From Rhynchosporium graminicola (Eukaryota; Ascomycota; Leotiomycetes; Helotiales; Ploettnerulaceae), in assembly GCA_900074885.1 (NCBI GenBank), contig FJUW01000007.1, forward strand, positions 1,879,609 to 1,943,608: 64,000 nt of DNA, written 5' to 3'. Both the position numbers and the translations under genes were made by a program. Each line of letters opens with the position of its first letter. Position 1 is the first letter of the stretch. The notes under the pieces were generated by a model. It was not told where the DNA came from. It saw nothing but the letters and a program-made list of their open reading frames with translations, and ran no database searches. Of this stretch, positions 36,551 through 52,070 are shown in pieces.

Positions 36551-38486
36551 TCAGCCGTCCACAATTTCCTTCTCGACTTCCCAGCCTTCCCAAGTCGGCG
36601 GATCAAAACCATTCGGTCGACTCGCTCTCTCGAATCCAACTCTTGATCCTTCCACAGCGACAGGACTTCTACACCAGGAAATCTCTTCTCCAAACCCCTT
36701 ACTGAACGCTGTTTGCATCAATCTCGCATCGAAAAGTTCGGGATGAACCCTCTTCATGCTCTTCAAAGCTCGACCACCAACCTCATCAACACTGTCTGCA
36801 TGTCTCAAGTCGAAGAACTTCTCGTCGTGTTCTCGTCGGACACGCTCTTTGACTTCGGGCCCGTAGAGTCCTAGACGAAGGAGGAAGACGTCGTATTGAC
36901 ACAGACTCGTCCGTCCAACCCAACTACCTCCTTCAGTGGCACGCTTGTAAAGTCCAGTAAGAGCTGCGATGGCGCCCATACACCCAGTCCCGTAATCGGA
37001 CATGGGGAATGGAGGGACGACTGGCTCGCTTAGACCCATGAACTCGCCTTGTGCCCATGCTACACCCTACGCGGCGGGAAATCAGCTAGAACTTGACCTC
37101 GACGAAAGTTGTCTCGGAGACATGGAAACATGTGGATCATGACACAGAAGAAAGAAGAAATAGGAAGGTGGGCTTCCGAACCGTATAACAATCGGCGATC
37201 TGTTGCCAGCCGGGTCGACCTGCCATGTCGCCTTTATCACCGAAACAGTCCTCAGCAACGTACACGATACCTTTTGCTCGTCCTTTGGTCAGCTCGACAA
37301 GCTGTTCTGGTCCATATCCTAAACGCTCTAGACTTCCGGGTCTGTAACCATCCAGCACTACATCGGTTGTTTGGAGTAACTCTTCGAAAGCTTGACGACC
37401 AGCGGGAGTCTTCAGATCAAGGTCGCAAGTGTGCTTTCCGGTATTCCCGTCGACCTGGAAGAAAGGCACGTCGGAAAGATTGGGGGAAGTGACCTTTATC
37501 ACTTGTGCGCCGTATTCTGTGAGCGTACGGCCAATGGCTGGACCAGCAATGATGCGGCAGAGTTCAAGAACGCGGATACCAGAGAGGACTTGGGGCTTGG
37601 TGGAAGCAGAAAATGTGGCAAAAGGAACTGGTGGTGAATCGGCGATCTTGCGGACTTCCCATGGTGGTATGGAAAGAAGTGCTTGACCCTGCTTGTATAT
37701 CAGCTTGGCTCTATGAAAAATGTGATGACATTACATGGTTCGTCTGTTTGAAATCCTCCCACTTTATCACAGGTACACCCGCCTGCTTTTCTTTCACATT
37801 CATCTGCTCTAGTTCCGGAATAGTGAACTTTTTGACATGGCTCTCGATCACATCGATACACTCTCGGTAATCGGTCAGATCTGGTCGATGTGATTCCAGA
37901 CCGATCATATTTAAGGTTTTGCCAGCTTCCAAAGATCCATGAATATGGTAGTACTCTCCAGGATTTTTTGTCTCATATAAATTTGCTGACAGCCTCCGAT
38001 ATAATATCGCCTGAGCTTGCAGTAAATCCGTATCTTGGCAAGTCAGAAACAAGCTAGCAAAAGTCGGAATGCAGATAACTTGCTCTTCAGTTTGGCTTTG
38101 ACATCGGGATCCTGCTTTCCCATCCCCGCAATCGTAGCAATGTACGTGGAGAACAGAAAGGTAGCAGTCTTTTCCAGGTCGATTTCGATTTTCCGCTTCG
38201 GTGTATCATTTGGAAATCTTAGTCGAGCCAGTGCAGCTACTGCGGCTGCTTCTACCGATTTTAGAGCAACAGTAGCTTCGGTCTCCTTGAAGGGACATGG
38301 GAAGTATATCTGAGTGCCATCTGTCGCAGTTGTCAAAGTGATGTCTTCTAAGTGCTGTGCAATTTCCGTCGGTATCTGAGTCCCGGCGACTTTCCTCAGG
38401 AAGCTGGTTGCTTCCCTGCTACCATCCAGCACTGAATATGGGGCACGATTGCCATTTGTCAGACTAGAATCATTTTCAGCAGCCAT
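36551..38486 (-). CDS. CaiB/BaiF family III CoA-transferase
   Basis: Class III CoA-transferases swap CoA between carboxylic acids; fungal members are related to formyl-CoA transferases and alpha-methylacyl-CoA racemases. Exons 38486-38084, 38033-37735, 37691-37182 and 37066-36551 give about 575 residues. Family signs are VLSGIRVLELCRIIAGPAIG, YGAQVIKV, DLKTPAGRQAFEELL, ADVVLDGYRPGSLERLG-like spacing, and GRPGWQQIAD followed by GVAWAQGEF. The first intron (38083-38034, 50 bp) needs a GC donor, AAGA|GCAAGT, the classic rare GC-AG type, with a CTGAC branch site. The second intron ends at a tandem AAGCAG acceptor, so one Gln is optional. The substrate is unknown. The long N-terminal domain (about 200 residues) before the conserved core is typical of fungal homologues. 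Confidence 0.9.
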
Positions 38487-40701
38487 TCTGCTGATTTATC
38501 CGACTCATCTGTTTTGAAAGTCCTCCTATAAGAGAGCAAGAACAATTTGTTAAGAGGTATTGATGAACTGACGGGTATGGCCTAGCTGAATACGAGGGGA
38601 AGATGTTGCGAAAACGGACGCAGCCCTTGACCCTACCTAAAAGAAGATCGTTGGTGACCTTAGAAGCTGGTTTTGTGAAGCCATTGGTGAAGCCGGGTAC
38701 ATGAGTTCAGTGCTAGGTGCATTATCCGATGGTGCAACCTCAACCACTAGTTGCCAAGGCTCGAGGTACTACCTACCTAGATACAGAGCAGCAGGTCGAT
38801 TCAAATTATCAAGGACATAATACGACGGCGATGATAGTCATTGGCAAATTTTTTATGTTGGACAGGATTGATGTTCACATGCTTCTTAAAAAGTCCCGTG
38901 CTCGACCTATGTCACCTGCCCATTCCTCTCGTTACATTGGGGTTCAGGTGTGGTAGTTCGTAGCGCGAGAGGTGCATTCGTCCAGACGAGTAAAAACATT
39001 GCTAGAGTGTCTGGGGTCACAAAGACGTTGTGTATAGTGTCACGCTATATATAGCGGCTGAATAGCTCAATTACCTGTTGCTTAGTGCTAATATAGTATC
39101 ATGCCTAGAAGGTAGAGACTGTGACTGGTGAAGCTTGCAGACAGAGTAGGCAGATGCCAATTGTCGTCAAGAAAAGTTACTCAAACGGCCCTTTCATAAT
39201 TCAGCAGGGATTATGGAGAGAAAGGGTTACTTGTCCTGACTTTAATCTAAGGACTTATCCTTGTGGAAGATGTCTTCATGTCTTCATGCCCGAAGTCGGT
39301 TCAAAAAGAGTAGCTGTAATTGCGGGAATCAGGTCCGAAGGTTACTACTTGCCTTTTGAGGGACGGCGTCTTTAGAAGATAATTAATCCCCTAGGAACAA
39401 ATTCAAAGACGCTCTTTTAGCTCATAGCTCATACTGAAAGTGATAGTATTGATTATGTATGCGGCCTTGAGTTGTAGGTAAATCCGTCGCCTGTGAATCT
39501 GCGCACTGAGGCTGGAATAGACATCACAAGGTTAAGAACCTAGCTTTAAAATCGAGTGCCGGCAAGAAGGGTTGTAAAGTCCGCGAATATTTTTAGAGAC
39601 CTCATGTTCAGTCAACCATGCGACGATATTCTGTCACACATACTGTCACACATACAGGATTTGTGATATCATAGTCCCGAGGCTAGGACAGTCCGTCTTG
39701 GGGTGAGGTACACATTCAACACTCATGGCAGCTTTATTTTCTGAGACTTTCCACGTTAGTACTCCGCAAAGCCTTAGAAGTGCCAAGTGACCCCGGGGGG
39801 CTCACTATTAGCAAGAACCCCACGGCTTCTTTGGTATCTTTCATATGAGTTTAATGTATACAGTGTTGCGAACAATGATGTGAAGAATAAAGCTTAAGAG
39901 CCTTCCTTTCGGGGTGTTTGGCCACATTAAGAATGTCTCAAAATGATAATAGTTATTCAAATCCCTTGGCAACCAACGTCCCTCATATTACGTTGGTTTA
40001 CGTTGAATTCTGTAGCGCACCTCGTGAAGCTCTATCTGTTGACGGCGGCCCTAGCAAGATCAAGTGGCGGAGCCTGACAGCTAACAGCGGTTCCTCGATA
40101 ATAATACCTCACAGAATAAACGGTGGACGCCTTGAATTATTCAAAATGATATAAGTATCGAGACATCATGTTTCCCGGGTTTCAATGCAGGTAATGAAGG
40201 TAATGAGGAGTACAGAGAAAGTCTCTACTATCGTTTGAAGATAGGTCGGGATAGGTGCTGTCTCCGGACGAGTTACTGGAGTAGCGCCCGAGCCTGGCCT
40301 GGACTGGACTGTGTTCCAGCCCGGGCTCTCCGGTTTGCACTTCTGAATTATTGCATCACCTTACGAATTTACCACTACTACAGGAATACAAATGAGCAAT
40401 GATTACCTAGCAGAAGAACAGTAACTGCTCTCCAAATAAATTTACAACTTGTAACTGTAACTGTTCTACAGGATCTGACTTTCCTTGCTTTTCTGGCCAT
40501 CGGTCGTTCCTGCATCAACTACTTATATAAGTAAGCGTCTGGCCGGCTCGGAGTCGCAATCCGGCATCACTTCCCCTCCCTCCCCGGTTCGCATCCGACG
40601 ACCTTCACTCTCATCCTTCGCCCGCATCGACGTCGCCGTGTGTGGATCACCGTCTAGGTAGGTAGGTAGGCAGGTCGGTCGGAATTGGAAGTGTCAAAAT
40701 C
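38487..40701. other. Divergent intergenic region
   Basis: Lies between divergently transcribed genes. No supportable gene; frames of about 80 codons at 38.7, 39.1 and 39.9 kb look random. Toward the transcription-factor gene there is a TATATAAG element near 40523-40530, then a C/T-rich tract (40569-40600) and a TAGG/CAGG tandem run (40657-40678), consistent with its core promoter and leader. Confidence 0.5.
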
Positions 40702-43700
40702 ATGACACGGCCGAAGGTGGATCCCGATAAACGCATTCGTACGGCAATAGCGTGCGACTCCTGCAAGGTACGCGATGGGGACGCCCATGTAATGCCTGGA
40801 GAGTATTCTGAGATATTTCTAATCCTCCTCCCAAACTTTTGCTAACCTTCGTTGTGTACAGAGACGAAAACAGAAGGTAAGTACGGTTCGATGTACGAAG
40901 CTTCGGGAGGGAAATTCGTCTTCAGCGAAGCAAGACCCTGCCAGGTATAGTTAGTTGACTATCACAACTCGATTTCAGAATCGAAGATAAATTTCACGGC
41001 ATTACATACAGTAATAAATATCCCAAAGTCACATAGGCTTTTGGTGATTTTACTCCTCGTCATTAAGACTCACTATCTTGAGTGAAGGGTCTCGACGAGC
41101 CTGCCAAATCGCTTCGCTGGAGACGAACCTCCCTTGCCTTGCTATGCCCGTCTACATCTTGAACGGTCAAGTCGGCACAGAAGATTGATTGATTTTGCTG
41201 ACCGAGTTCGTCTCTCTCTAGTGCAATGGGGAACGACCTTGTGCAACATGCACGAAGCGAAGTCTAATTTGCGTATATGGAGAAGAGAATGATTCCAACA
41301 ACTCACAAGTATCACCTAAACGTCAGATGACGATGGATACTGGCTTTGGAAACCCAAAGACAACCATAAACCCTTCCTCAAAGTCCCCGATTCGACCAGG
41401 TGACGATCACATTCCGCAAAACGAATTTTTGGCAAATGGCCAGTTTAGTGCTACCGTCGGGGAACAGACTCACAATGGGTTTCCAAATGACATGATAGCG
41501 AGAGGAGACTACCCTGATGAAAACATACCACACGAAAGCTTGGAGATTCCTGCTACAGTATCAAATCCTGCTTCTGCCCCCGATGAAGAAGCCGTTCTTT
41601 ACACAGACACTCGAATGCTGCAGGACCCTACCGGCAGATTGCGTAGGTGACCATGTGCACAAACCCCTAGAGACCTCTTTGGTTTTGAGCACAGCTGATT
41701 CGGCATGGCAGTGTATATTGGAGACTCGGCAGTTTTGTCTTTTCTACAGTTTATCCGAATCCTTGTTGAAAAGGTCTCCGGTCAATCACTTTTTACCCAG
41801 TGCGTATTTTCAAAGCCCGAACCTCCTTATGAATACCCAAGCCTTGCCTCGATCTCCTCGCAAGAATTCTTTAAAGAAAAATTGCTAACTGCCCGTTGCG
41901 TATAGAGACCCAATGAGGCACATGATTGTGGAGCAAATCGTATCCTTACCACCGAATATCCGACAAACTCATCTTATACCCGATAGGCAGACAGCTAATG
42001 TCCTTGTCGATTCTTACTTCACCAATGTAGGTTCATTATCTTTCTTCACCTGAAGAGCCTTGCTGATTTAGCGTAGATAAACGGTCTTATTGAAGTTTGT
42101 GATGCAAAGACTTTCATGATGACCCTCGATCAATGCTATACAGATCCACTGAAAATTGACCCAGACTGGCTTTGCCTACTCCATCTGATATTCGCAATTG
42201 GTCTTGTAATGGCTTCACCAATCCCAGGATCCTTTGAGGATTCCATCATAAAAAGGCTGAGGGCTAACCCATCTGTCGACCAAGCTGAGGTTTTCTACGC
42301 TAACGCAAAGCACCTCAACGACCCATCCACAGGCTTCGAAGACTCTGGCTTTTGGAGTATTCAGGCTTTGACGCTTATGACTGTCTATATGCTTGCTGTC
42401 TCGAGGAGAAATGCTGCATATGCATACCACCGCATGGCCGTAACCTCTTCTTTTGCTTTGGGGCTTCATAGGGAAGAGAGCATGAATTTCTTTGGTGGGG
42501 CTGAGCAATCTGTTAGGCGGAATCTCTGGAGATCGCTATTTGTTCTAGATCGATTTCTCTCAACATCCCTTGGCAGACCTACTGCTATTCGAGAGGAGGA
42601 CTGCTCAGGAAATACCTTGTTGACGGGCGAAAGATCGCCTTTTTCCCAGGCGCCTTTCCCTACAACTGCGAACGCAACTTACACAGGCCCCAACGCTGTT
42701 GGTCTAGAAGCATCTGTCCGCAGTTGTCACGCCATCGGAGTGATTCTGGAAAAGGTTTACTTGAAGAGGAAGATCTCCACGAAACTCGCACAAGAGATTG
42801 CACATCATTGTAAGGGTTGGAACAAAGCGCTTGATCCCAGTCTTAGTCACCGACAAGCACGTTCTGCATCTCCAAGCCAGGGGATGGCAATATTGCACGT
42901 CAATTTGCTGGACTGTCATTCGGTGATTCTACTCACGCGACCCTTTTTGATCTTCTTGATGTTCAAAAAATTTCTAAGCCCAGGAGAGTCCAGTCAACGA
43001 GCGCAAACGTCTCGAATGGAGAAACTTGCCAGTGCCTGTGTGATTGCCAGCACATCAAGCATCGCTTTGGTACAGAGCGCGAGAGAGTGTAAATATCTCT
43101 CCCAGAGAAATCCGTTCGTACTGTGAGTTGGTTTCAACCTGCATTTTGAGTTGGTATTTAACATTGTACAGGTATTTCCTTTTCGCCGCAAGTCTTATCG
43201 TCCTATCAAACGAGTTCTGTGGACTCTACCAGAATCCAGATGCTAGTACTTCACTTAACCAAGCCATCGGCATCATGCATTACTTTTCACAGCAAGATCC
43301 ACAAGCACGTCGGCTGCTAGACATCCTCGATTCATTCCACAAAGTGGTGGTTCATCGACAATCCGTTCGAGCACAACAGCAAGGTATCGCTCGATCAAGC
43401 GGCGTCACCCCACATTTACCCCCTGCTTTAATGGATGATAATATCGATGTGATGGCCAATCTTACCTCAGGAGATACACCACACTTAAACAGTAAATCTG
43501 TATTTCCATCCCCCATGCCGGGGCTCCACAACACCCGAAGGGATTCCCAAAACATGTCGTTCTCGCCTCTTAGTCTGAATGCACCAACATCACAAATTGA
43601 TGAACACTTAATTCTGGCTGATCAACGACATTCATCCCAAAGCTCCATTGACAACTTCTTCGATCTTGTGAAAGTTTCTAGCAATACCAACAGCGGTGCT

Positions 43701-43892
43701 AGTAGTGAGGGAAATGGATCGTACAGTAACGACGAAATCGATTTTGACGCGCTATGGCAATTCCCAAATTTAAATAGTGGTGTCATGACACCTGGTATGG
43801 TTTCTGGCGTGCCACCAGCTGGCATGCTCGGAGAACCTTCTTTTATGAATGATATGCAGGCCTTTGATGGCGATTTTCATGCTCCGTTGTAA
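40702..43892 (+). CDS. Zn2Cys6 fungal transcription factor
   Basis: Binuclear zinc-cluster transcription regulator. Seven exons: 40702-40767, 40862-40876, 41222-41642, 41712-41799, 41906-42026, 42077-43122 and 43172-43892, about 825 residues. The cluster is split over three exons: CDSC in exon 1, RRKQK alone in a 15-nt exon 2, and CNGERPCATCTKRSLIC in exon 3 (Cys 18, 21, 28, 34, 37, 44). The middle domain is fungal_trans, with GDSAVLSFLQFIR, a FFGGAEQSVRRNLWRSLFVLD segment and LGRPTAIREEDC. The C-terminal third is Ser/Asn-rich with a DFDALWQFPN patch that may serve in activation. Every junction keeps the frame; the large third intron position rests only on the Cys pattern. Target genes are unknown. 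Confidence 0.93.
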
Positions 43893-45004
43893 GATATCAA
43901 TAGGGAGGGAAGGGGAAACGAGGCGATTGGGTTGGATGTATGTTTATGGACATTAATACGATAAGAAAAGGGAAGAAAATCACAAGCAATGAATATATAT
44001 GCTGGCCTGTATCGTCACCGGTGAAGTAAGAATCGGCGAAAGCCTCAGGTCATACTTTCGTAATCAGAAAAAAGTGGCCGATTCTGGCGAAGCTGACAGT
44101 ATCTCGCTGCATTAATGAAAGTGCTAAATCGTTCTAATAACTCCAATTCTTTTAACATAATTCTCGCGGTATTGCTATGATAATCAAGTGAACTTCTGAA
44201 ACGCTTTCGTGATTATAAAGTCTTCTATAGCAGATAGTTCAGTATTCCTCGATCGAGCCACATCTTTCTGGCAACAATGGCCATGGAGTTCTTATACGAC
44301 GTTTAGATAAGTAACGACCTAAACTTGCTAAGGTGATTAAATCATCTTATAAATGTTATTTTCAATATATATTCGTGTCACTAAACTGTTATCGTACTTC
44401 CAGAATAGCCAATGTAAATATCATAAAGCTATTCTCATAGTTTTGAATATGTTTAAAGGGCATCAAAGTCACGAAGATAACAAAGGACTTCCTCTCCGCT
44501 GCACTGGTCGCGAAATGGCCCGGCCTTGATACATTGTAACTCAGCTTGACGTTACCACGCAGACTTTTGCCAAGCGAACCCCACCTACATATATCTTCAA
44601 CCGTGATTGTTTAGATTCCTCAGTAAAAGTAAATTCTCACATGTTCCATCGTGTCACCTCCCTGGTGCTCCTGTTCATCGCAAAAACACGAGTGACGTCA
44701 GGAATCATCTGTGACCCAAAGGCAAGGGAGCAGAGAGCTCAATCAAGAAGGAGACGCAGCTCGTCGACGTCACGGATCTTCACGATAACCCAGTATCTCG
44801 GTTTTACAACCAATAAACTCCGGCCATGCTGATCCATACAATGTATTTTTACCGAACGAGGCTGAGTGTGGGTAGATGACTTTAGCTTGGATTCTTTGAT
44901 CTATCTGTTAATCCTTTCTCATCGGTGCATATCAAAATTCTACTTCGTAAGAAATCCATAATCAACAACAATTATTTAACTGAAAAGCAACCAAATTCCT
45001 CAAA
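43893..45004. other. Intergenic, no gene
   Basis: 3' region of the transcription factor and promoter of the dehydrin-like gene. Somewhat AT-rich, nothing else recognised. Confidence 0.5.
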
Positions 45005-45602
45005 ATGGCAGAGTACACACCCCTTCTTCGAGTTTCGAAGATATCTTTGTACTAAACAAATCACCTAGGTCACTCAAGACGTCTACCGCTATCGCAGACG
45101 ACAGCATCGGACACACACACAAGAATGTAGCTCCTGCTGCACCCGGCACGAGCACAAATACCACTACAGATGATCATGAGAAGAAAGGCATTATGGGGAA
45201 GATCAAGGACAAGTTGTCGCCGAGTAGTGATAATCATGGAGGATCGCAAGCTGCTGTAGGGAATAATGGGACGCATATTGGACGAGTGAGTTGGTTCTGT
45301 TCTCGTTTTCAGTGGTTTACAATGTTGCTGTTTCGCTTCACAATGCTCCGTCCTTGTGTTCGTGTTCTTGTGGGTTTGAGAATCAGGTTTTGCAGACGGC
45401 TTGTAGGGGAAAACCGATCTCGAGAAAGAGTATAGTGACCTCGAACGGCATGAGTTAGGAGAGTTGATCACTAAGTGTATTTTATACTGACGTCTGACTG
45501 GAGTAGGACGAGGCAGTAAAGAACGCTTTTGGCGGTACTGCTGTCAATGATGGGACCATGCATCGTGGTTCGGCTGCAGGCGCGAATTTGAACCGAGAGT
45601 AA
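45005..45602 (+). CDS. Small dehydrin K-segment-like hydrophilic protein
   Basis: A 106-residue protein found by splicing, with no long open frame. Exons are 45005-45012 (8 nt), 45069-45285 and 45507-45602. Introns have GTACAC/TAG (branch TACTAAAC) and GTGAGT/TAG signals, and the frame is kept at both. The product is very hydrophilic, rich in Gly, Asn, Thr, Ser and His, with no signal peptide or membrane segment. Residues 40-54 read EKKGIMGKIKDKLSP, matching 11 of 15 positions of the plant dehydrin K-segment (EKKGIMDKIKEKLPG), a membrane- and protein-protecting amphipathic helix. A role in desiccation or stress protection is inferred from this motif. The C-terminus has a second small Gly/Ala/Asn region (NAFGGTAVND). 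The last exon has an in-frame stop at 45600-45602. Confidence 0.72.
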
Positions 45603-48034
45603 AGGATGAAGGGCGCCTTTTCCTTCAGTGAGAAAGAGAAGAGTGGTTTGTGAGTTTGGATGGCTTCCATGCTGTAATTGTACGGATATATTTAATTTTA
45701 TTTGGAACACTCGATAACGTGATATCCGAAAGTCAAGCAGCTTTCGTAACATTGCTTTTGCTATCTTGATCTGTCAATTTGACATCATATTCGAAGTGAC
45801 ATCAGATTCAAAATACATCTAGCTCCCTCACGAGACTCTAAAGTCTCATGGTAAGTAAATTGCAGACCTCAATCGCCACCGGTATCTCATATGAACCCAA
45901 GAGATTATCGACAGCAAACCCTGAGTGCTAGCTATTCATTTCCACATCCTTTCCTCCTCAAGTTATCCGATCCGATCTCAATAGACCATTCTCCCATCTC
46001 TCACAAGAAACCCACCTAAAGCTTTTCCCATAACTGCACACCATTCCTCAACCCTCGCCTAACCGATTACCAATCAGCTTTCCAACCCTCTGAAAACCAC
46101 CAACCAGCTCGGAAAACCGAGTTCTAGGAACCTGCCAGAATTGCGACGTGCAACAAAATTCTTGCTCTCTTACAATTCTTGCGGGGTGATTGGACGAGTG
46201 GAAAGCACGACGGCCGGGTAGGTACTTGGGTTCTGCACCTGTGCGCTACTTACCCGAATGTAAAACAGGATTGCGATTTGTGACTTCTGAGCACAGGGAA
46301 CTGACGTATTAGATCAGGATTTGCGATTATGGGGATCTGTCGTTCTTGTGATTGGAGCTCTAGCTTGGGGGAGATTCTTGGAGGAATCACGTGTCGTCTC
46401 TGACGTGTATGGCATGGAAATTGATGAGGGAAGTATGTTGGTACCTCTCTTTGCATATGAGAGCCTAGCACAGCCCTATGAGCCAAGAAATAGAGGAATT
46501 TCCCCAGCCTGGAGCAATACTGAGAAGTCTCTACAACAGGCGAATATAACCTCAAACCGGAAACCCCTCCCCATCCATCATCGTGAGAGCCTGCCACAAG
46601 CAGAGTCCATGCCGGTAGCACTGAGACAGGACAACTACGACTTGCAACAAACTTTCACCAAAAGACCTGTAAACCAGGTTGTTGATTTGTTCGTTGGAAA
46701 AAATAGGTGCGGGAAGGCTGGTTGTTGACGTTTGATGGGGGTTCCTCCTTGCATTCACATGTGCAGGGGACCGAGCCGAAGCATACAAACCGCCTGCTAT
46801 GGTCCGCTATCATGACCTCAGAGGTATGGAAGCTATTTGGAAGGAGGTCGGAGAATCAGATTTTCCCGGGGGTAATCCAGTGAGACACGGTAAATATAAA
46901 TAAGATTGACTCTCGGCTAATTTCAACTAGCTGCTATTCTCCTAGACGCGGTTTGAACACTTTGCATAGAAATAACGAATCTTTAGTGGGATGTTATGAA
47001 TGTAAAATCAGTAATATCAAGTGTAGATATTGAAAAATAGGAAACCAAGAATCCAACTCTTATGATAGAAATTTGAAGTGTATCCAGTACCAGCACGAAT
47101 CCCAGTTATTGCACCTTGATACAGGTTGCATATTAGTATTCGTGTTCTAGCAGTCAAAAGATTGGCCTTTACACTTATAAACAGCACCATCATAGCTATT
47201 TCCTCGGCTTTAATCCTTGCATCCTTACGCGTGGATAATGACACAGATCTGGTACTGTATGTCACAAGCATCTTTCCACGCTTGAGTGGGTTCGTTGTAG
47301 CCGACTCAAGGATATGACGAGTATTTCTTTGATTGAGAGGAATTTTCAAGCCTGAATGGATGTCCTGCGATGTAGTCCGAGTAGATCTTCTTGCAAGTCA
47401 GGCATGGAAAATCGATGTTTCCGACGGGAGCGGAAGAGCTATATCCCTTTGAGGGGTTTCATGGCTCCTTGCAAATATTCATTTCGGCGGGAACGGTTAC
47501 AATAGTTTTAGCGATGCTGAGGATGAAGTCGTTGCCGGATTTGCAGTTGAAGCTAGGCAGAGCGAAGTAGGCATGGGCGGTGGAGGTGGTGCTCGGCCAG
47601 ATGGTGGGTATTTGGATATACATGCTTCCTTAAAGCAGTCCTTTCCTGGACAATAATTTCCCCGGTACGAGGAGCCAGTATGCACCAGTTGACGAACTTG
47701 AAACGGCTCGTGCTTGCTGGGAATCTAGCATTCAAGAAGCAAGATAATACTTGGACAGTGCATAATGAGAAGGCGGACAACCAAGCGGTCTTGTACGTAC
47801 ACTTCAGGAGAGCATTTGGATACAAATTACCGCACTTGTACCTGTAAGTTGGGGTCTGGGAAAGACTGGTGCTGGATTGTGTTAGTTTGTTGCAGGCTAT
47901 TTCTGAGTTTGTGCAATAACCATATCGGTATACAAAGAGAAGTTCGCTTTGAAGTTGCTATGTAAAGTGAGCATCAGGATGAGACTGGGATTGCGATCCT
48001 TATGAGGGATTTTCGAGCTTAGAAGCGATATAGA
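45603..48034. other. Intergenic, possibly degraded small ORFs
   Basis: No confident gene. On minus at about 47300-47840 two offset frames carry short Cys-containing stretches (NYCPGKDCFKEAC, FNCKSGNDFILSIAK, PCLTCKKIYSDY). They are separated by stops and may be remains of a secreted protein, possibly the tail of the WSC relic upstream. A 55-codon ATG frame on plus at about 47679-47846 is unconvincing. A relic of the 35-kb repeat core lies near 46140. Confidence 0.3.
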
Positions 48035-49130
48035 TTAGTAATTGTAGGAGGGCTTGTTGTTGTTTAAACTTGTTTTTAGCTGAGTGACCAATGCTAGCTT
48101 AGATGATATCAAAGAGGATGTTGAAGAGGGGACGTTGGCAGGGGATGAAGAGCTTATAGTTGATGAAGACGCCGAAGAGGATTGGGGTAAAGATACGGCG
48201 GTGAGGGCTATAGATACTAAAACTGAGGAGCTGGAGCTTGATGAAGTTGAACTGGAGCTCGAGATTGATGTTTTAGCTGATCTTTGTTTGCTAGTCGAAC
48301 CCTGGATGTCAGTAAGTAAGAAGGAAAAGGAAGTCCTTATCAAGAGAGCGATTTACTTGTCGAGCTTGATGATATCGAAGCAAAGTCATCTGTGATAGTC
48401 GAAGATATATAATGTTCAGTATGAAAGTAAAAGTTATCCTATCTTTGGCAAGGAAGCGGCTTACTTGGTAAACTTGATGACGTTGTAGTAGAAGCATTTT
48501 GGCTACTAGTTTGACAATATCAAGATCACAAATTTTGCAATATCGAATTCCTTATTGGATGGGTATGTGGTCGTAGCGGGCACATCTGTGCAAGTTGAAC
48601 CTACATGTTGGTTGATATAAGAACAAGAGCGGATCCTATTATTAATGAGGGAGCAGCTTACTTGATTAGCTTGTTGGTGTTGTTCCGGCGAACGTATCTG
48701 TGCAAGTATTTGAGCCTGCATACCGACTAGGACAAGTGCATCAGGCGAAGGTGTAGCATCAGATAATCAGATTTGACTTGATGGGTTTAATGTCCTTGCA
48801 AGCAGGTCTGAGCTAGCTGAGCCTATCTAATGGTAAGTCTCAACAACGTAGAATATAAACGATTGGCAATTAATGACTTACTCGATAAGCCGGACGTGGA
48901 CGATGGGACAGAGCTGAAGATGAAAATGAATATGATCCACCTCTACATGGCCCTGCAGGTTCCATATCCTTCGCGACGTAGAGTTTCAGGGTAATTACAA
49001 CCACCGCACGTTTCGTTGGCATCTCCCTTGCAGGGAGATTTGCATTTGCTTTCAACTAATGGTAGAGTCATCACACAAAACGACACCACTTGTGACGACT
49101 TAATTGTGAGCTTTGAAAGGGCTCCAAAAG
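48035..49130 (-). pseudogene. Decayed WSC-domain gene with duplicated exon-intron modules
   Basis: On minus near 49060-48965 a WSC (cell-wall sensor/glycan-binding) domain end is readable: SKCKSPCKGDANETCGG in one frame, then LKLYVAKD in the next, so a frameshift sits between CGG and LKLY. WSC proteins typically continue into a Ser/Thr-rich stalk. Here the stalk is split by introns with strong signals: 48881-48827, 48661-48586, 48464-48390 and 48356-48302, each GTAAG/GTAAA to YAG. The middle introns and the exons next to them are visibly homologous, with short Thr/Ser-rich exons. A Ser-run region follows at 48300-48100. Stops and frame changes in the modelled exons indicate a pseudogene or a badly decayed gene. 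A coding gene with sequence errors remains possible. Confidence 0.45.

Positions 49131-52070
<2,940 letters not shown>

Noticed and set aside
46321..46728. Apparent 135-residue secreted protein with a signal-like N-terminus
   Set aside because: The first codon is TTG, not ATG, so the apparent signal peptide is not supported; the opposite strand is equally open.
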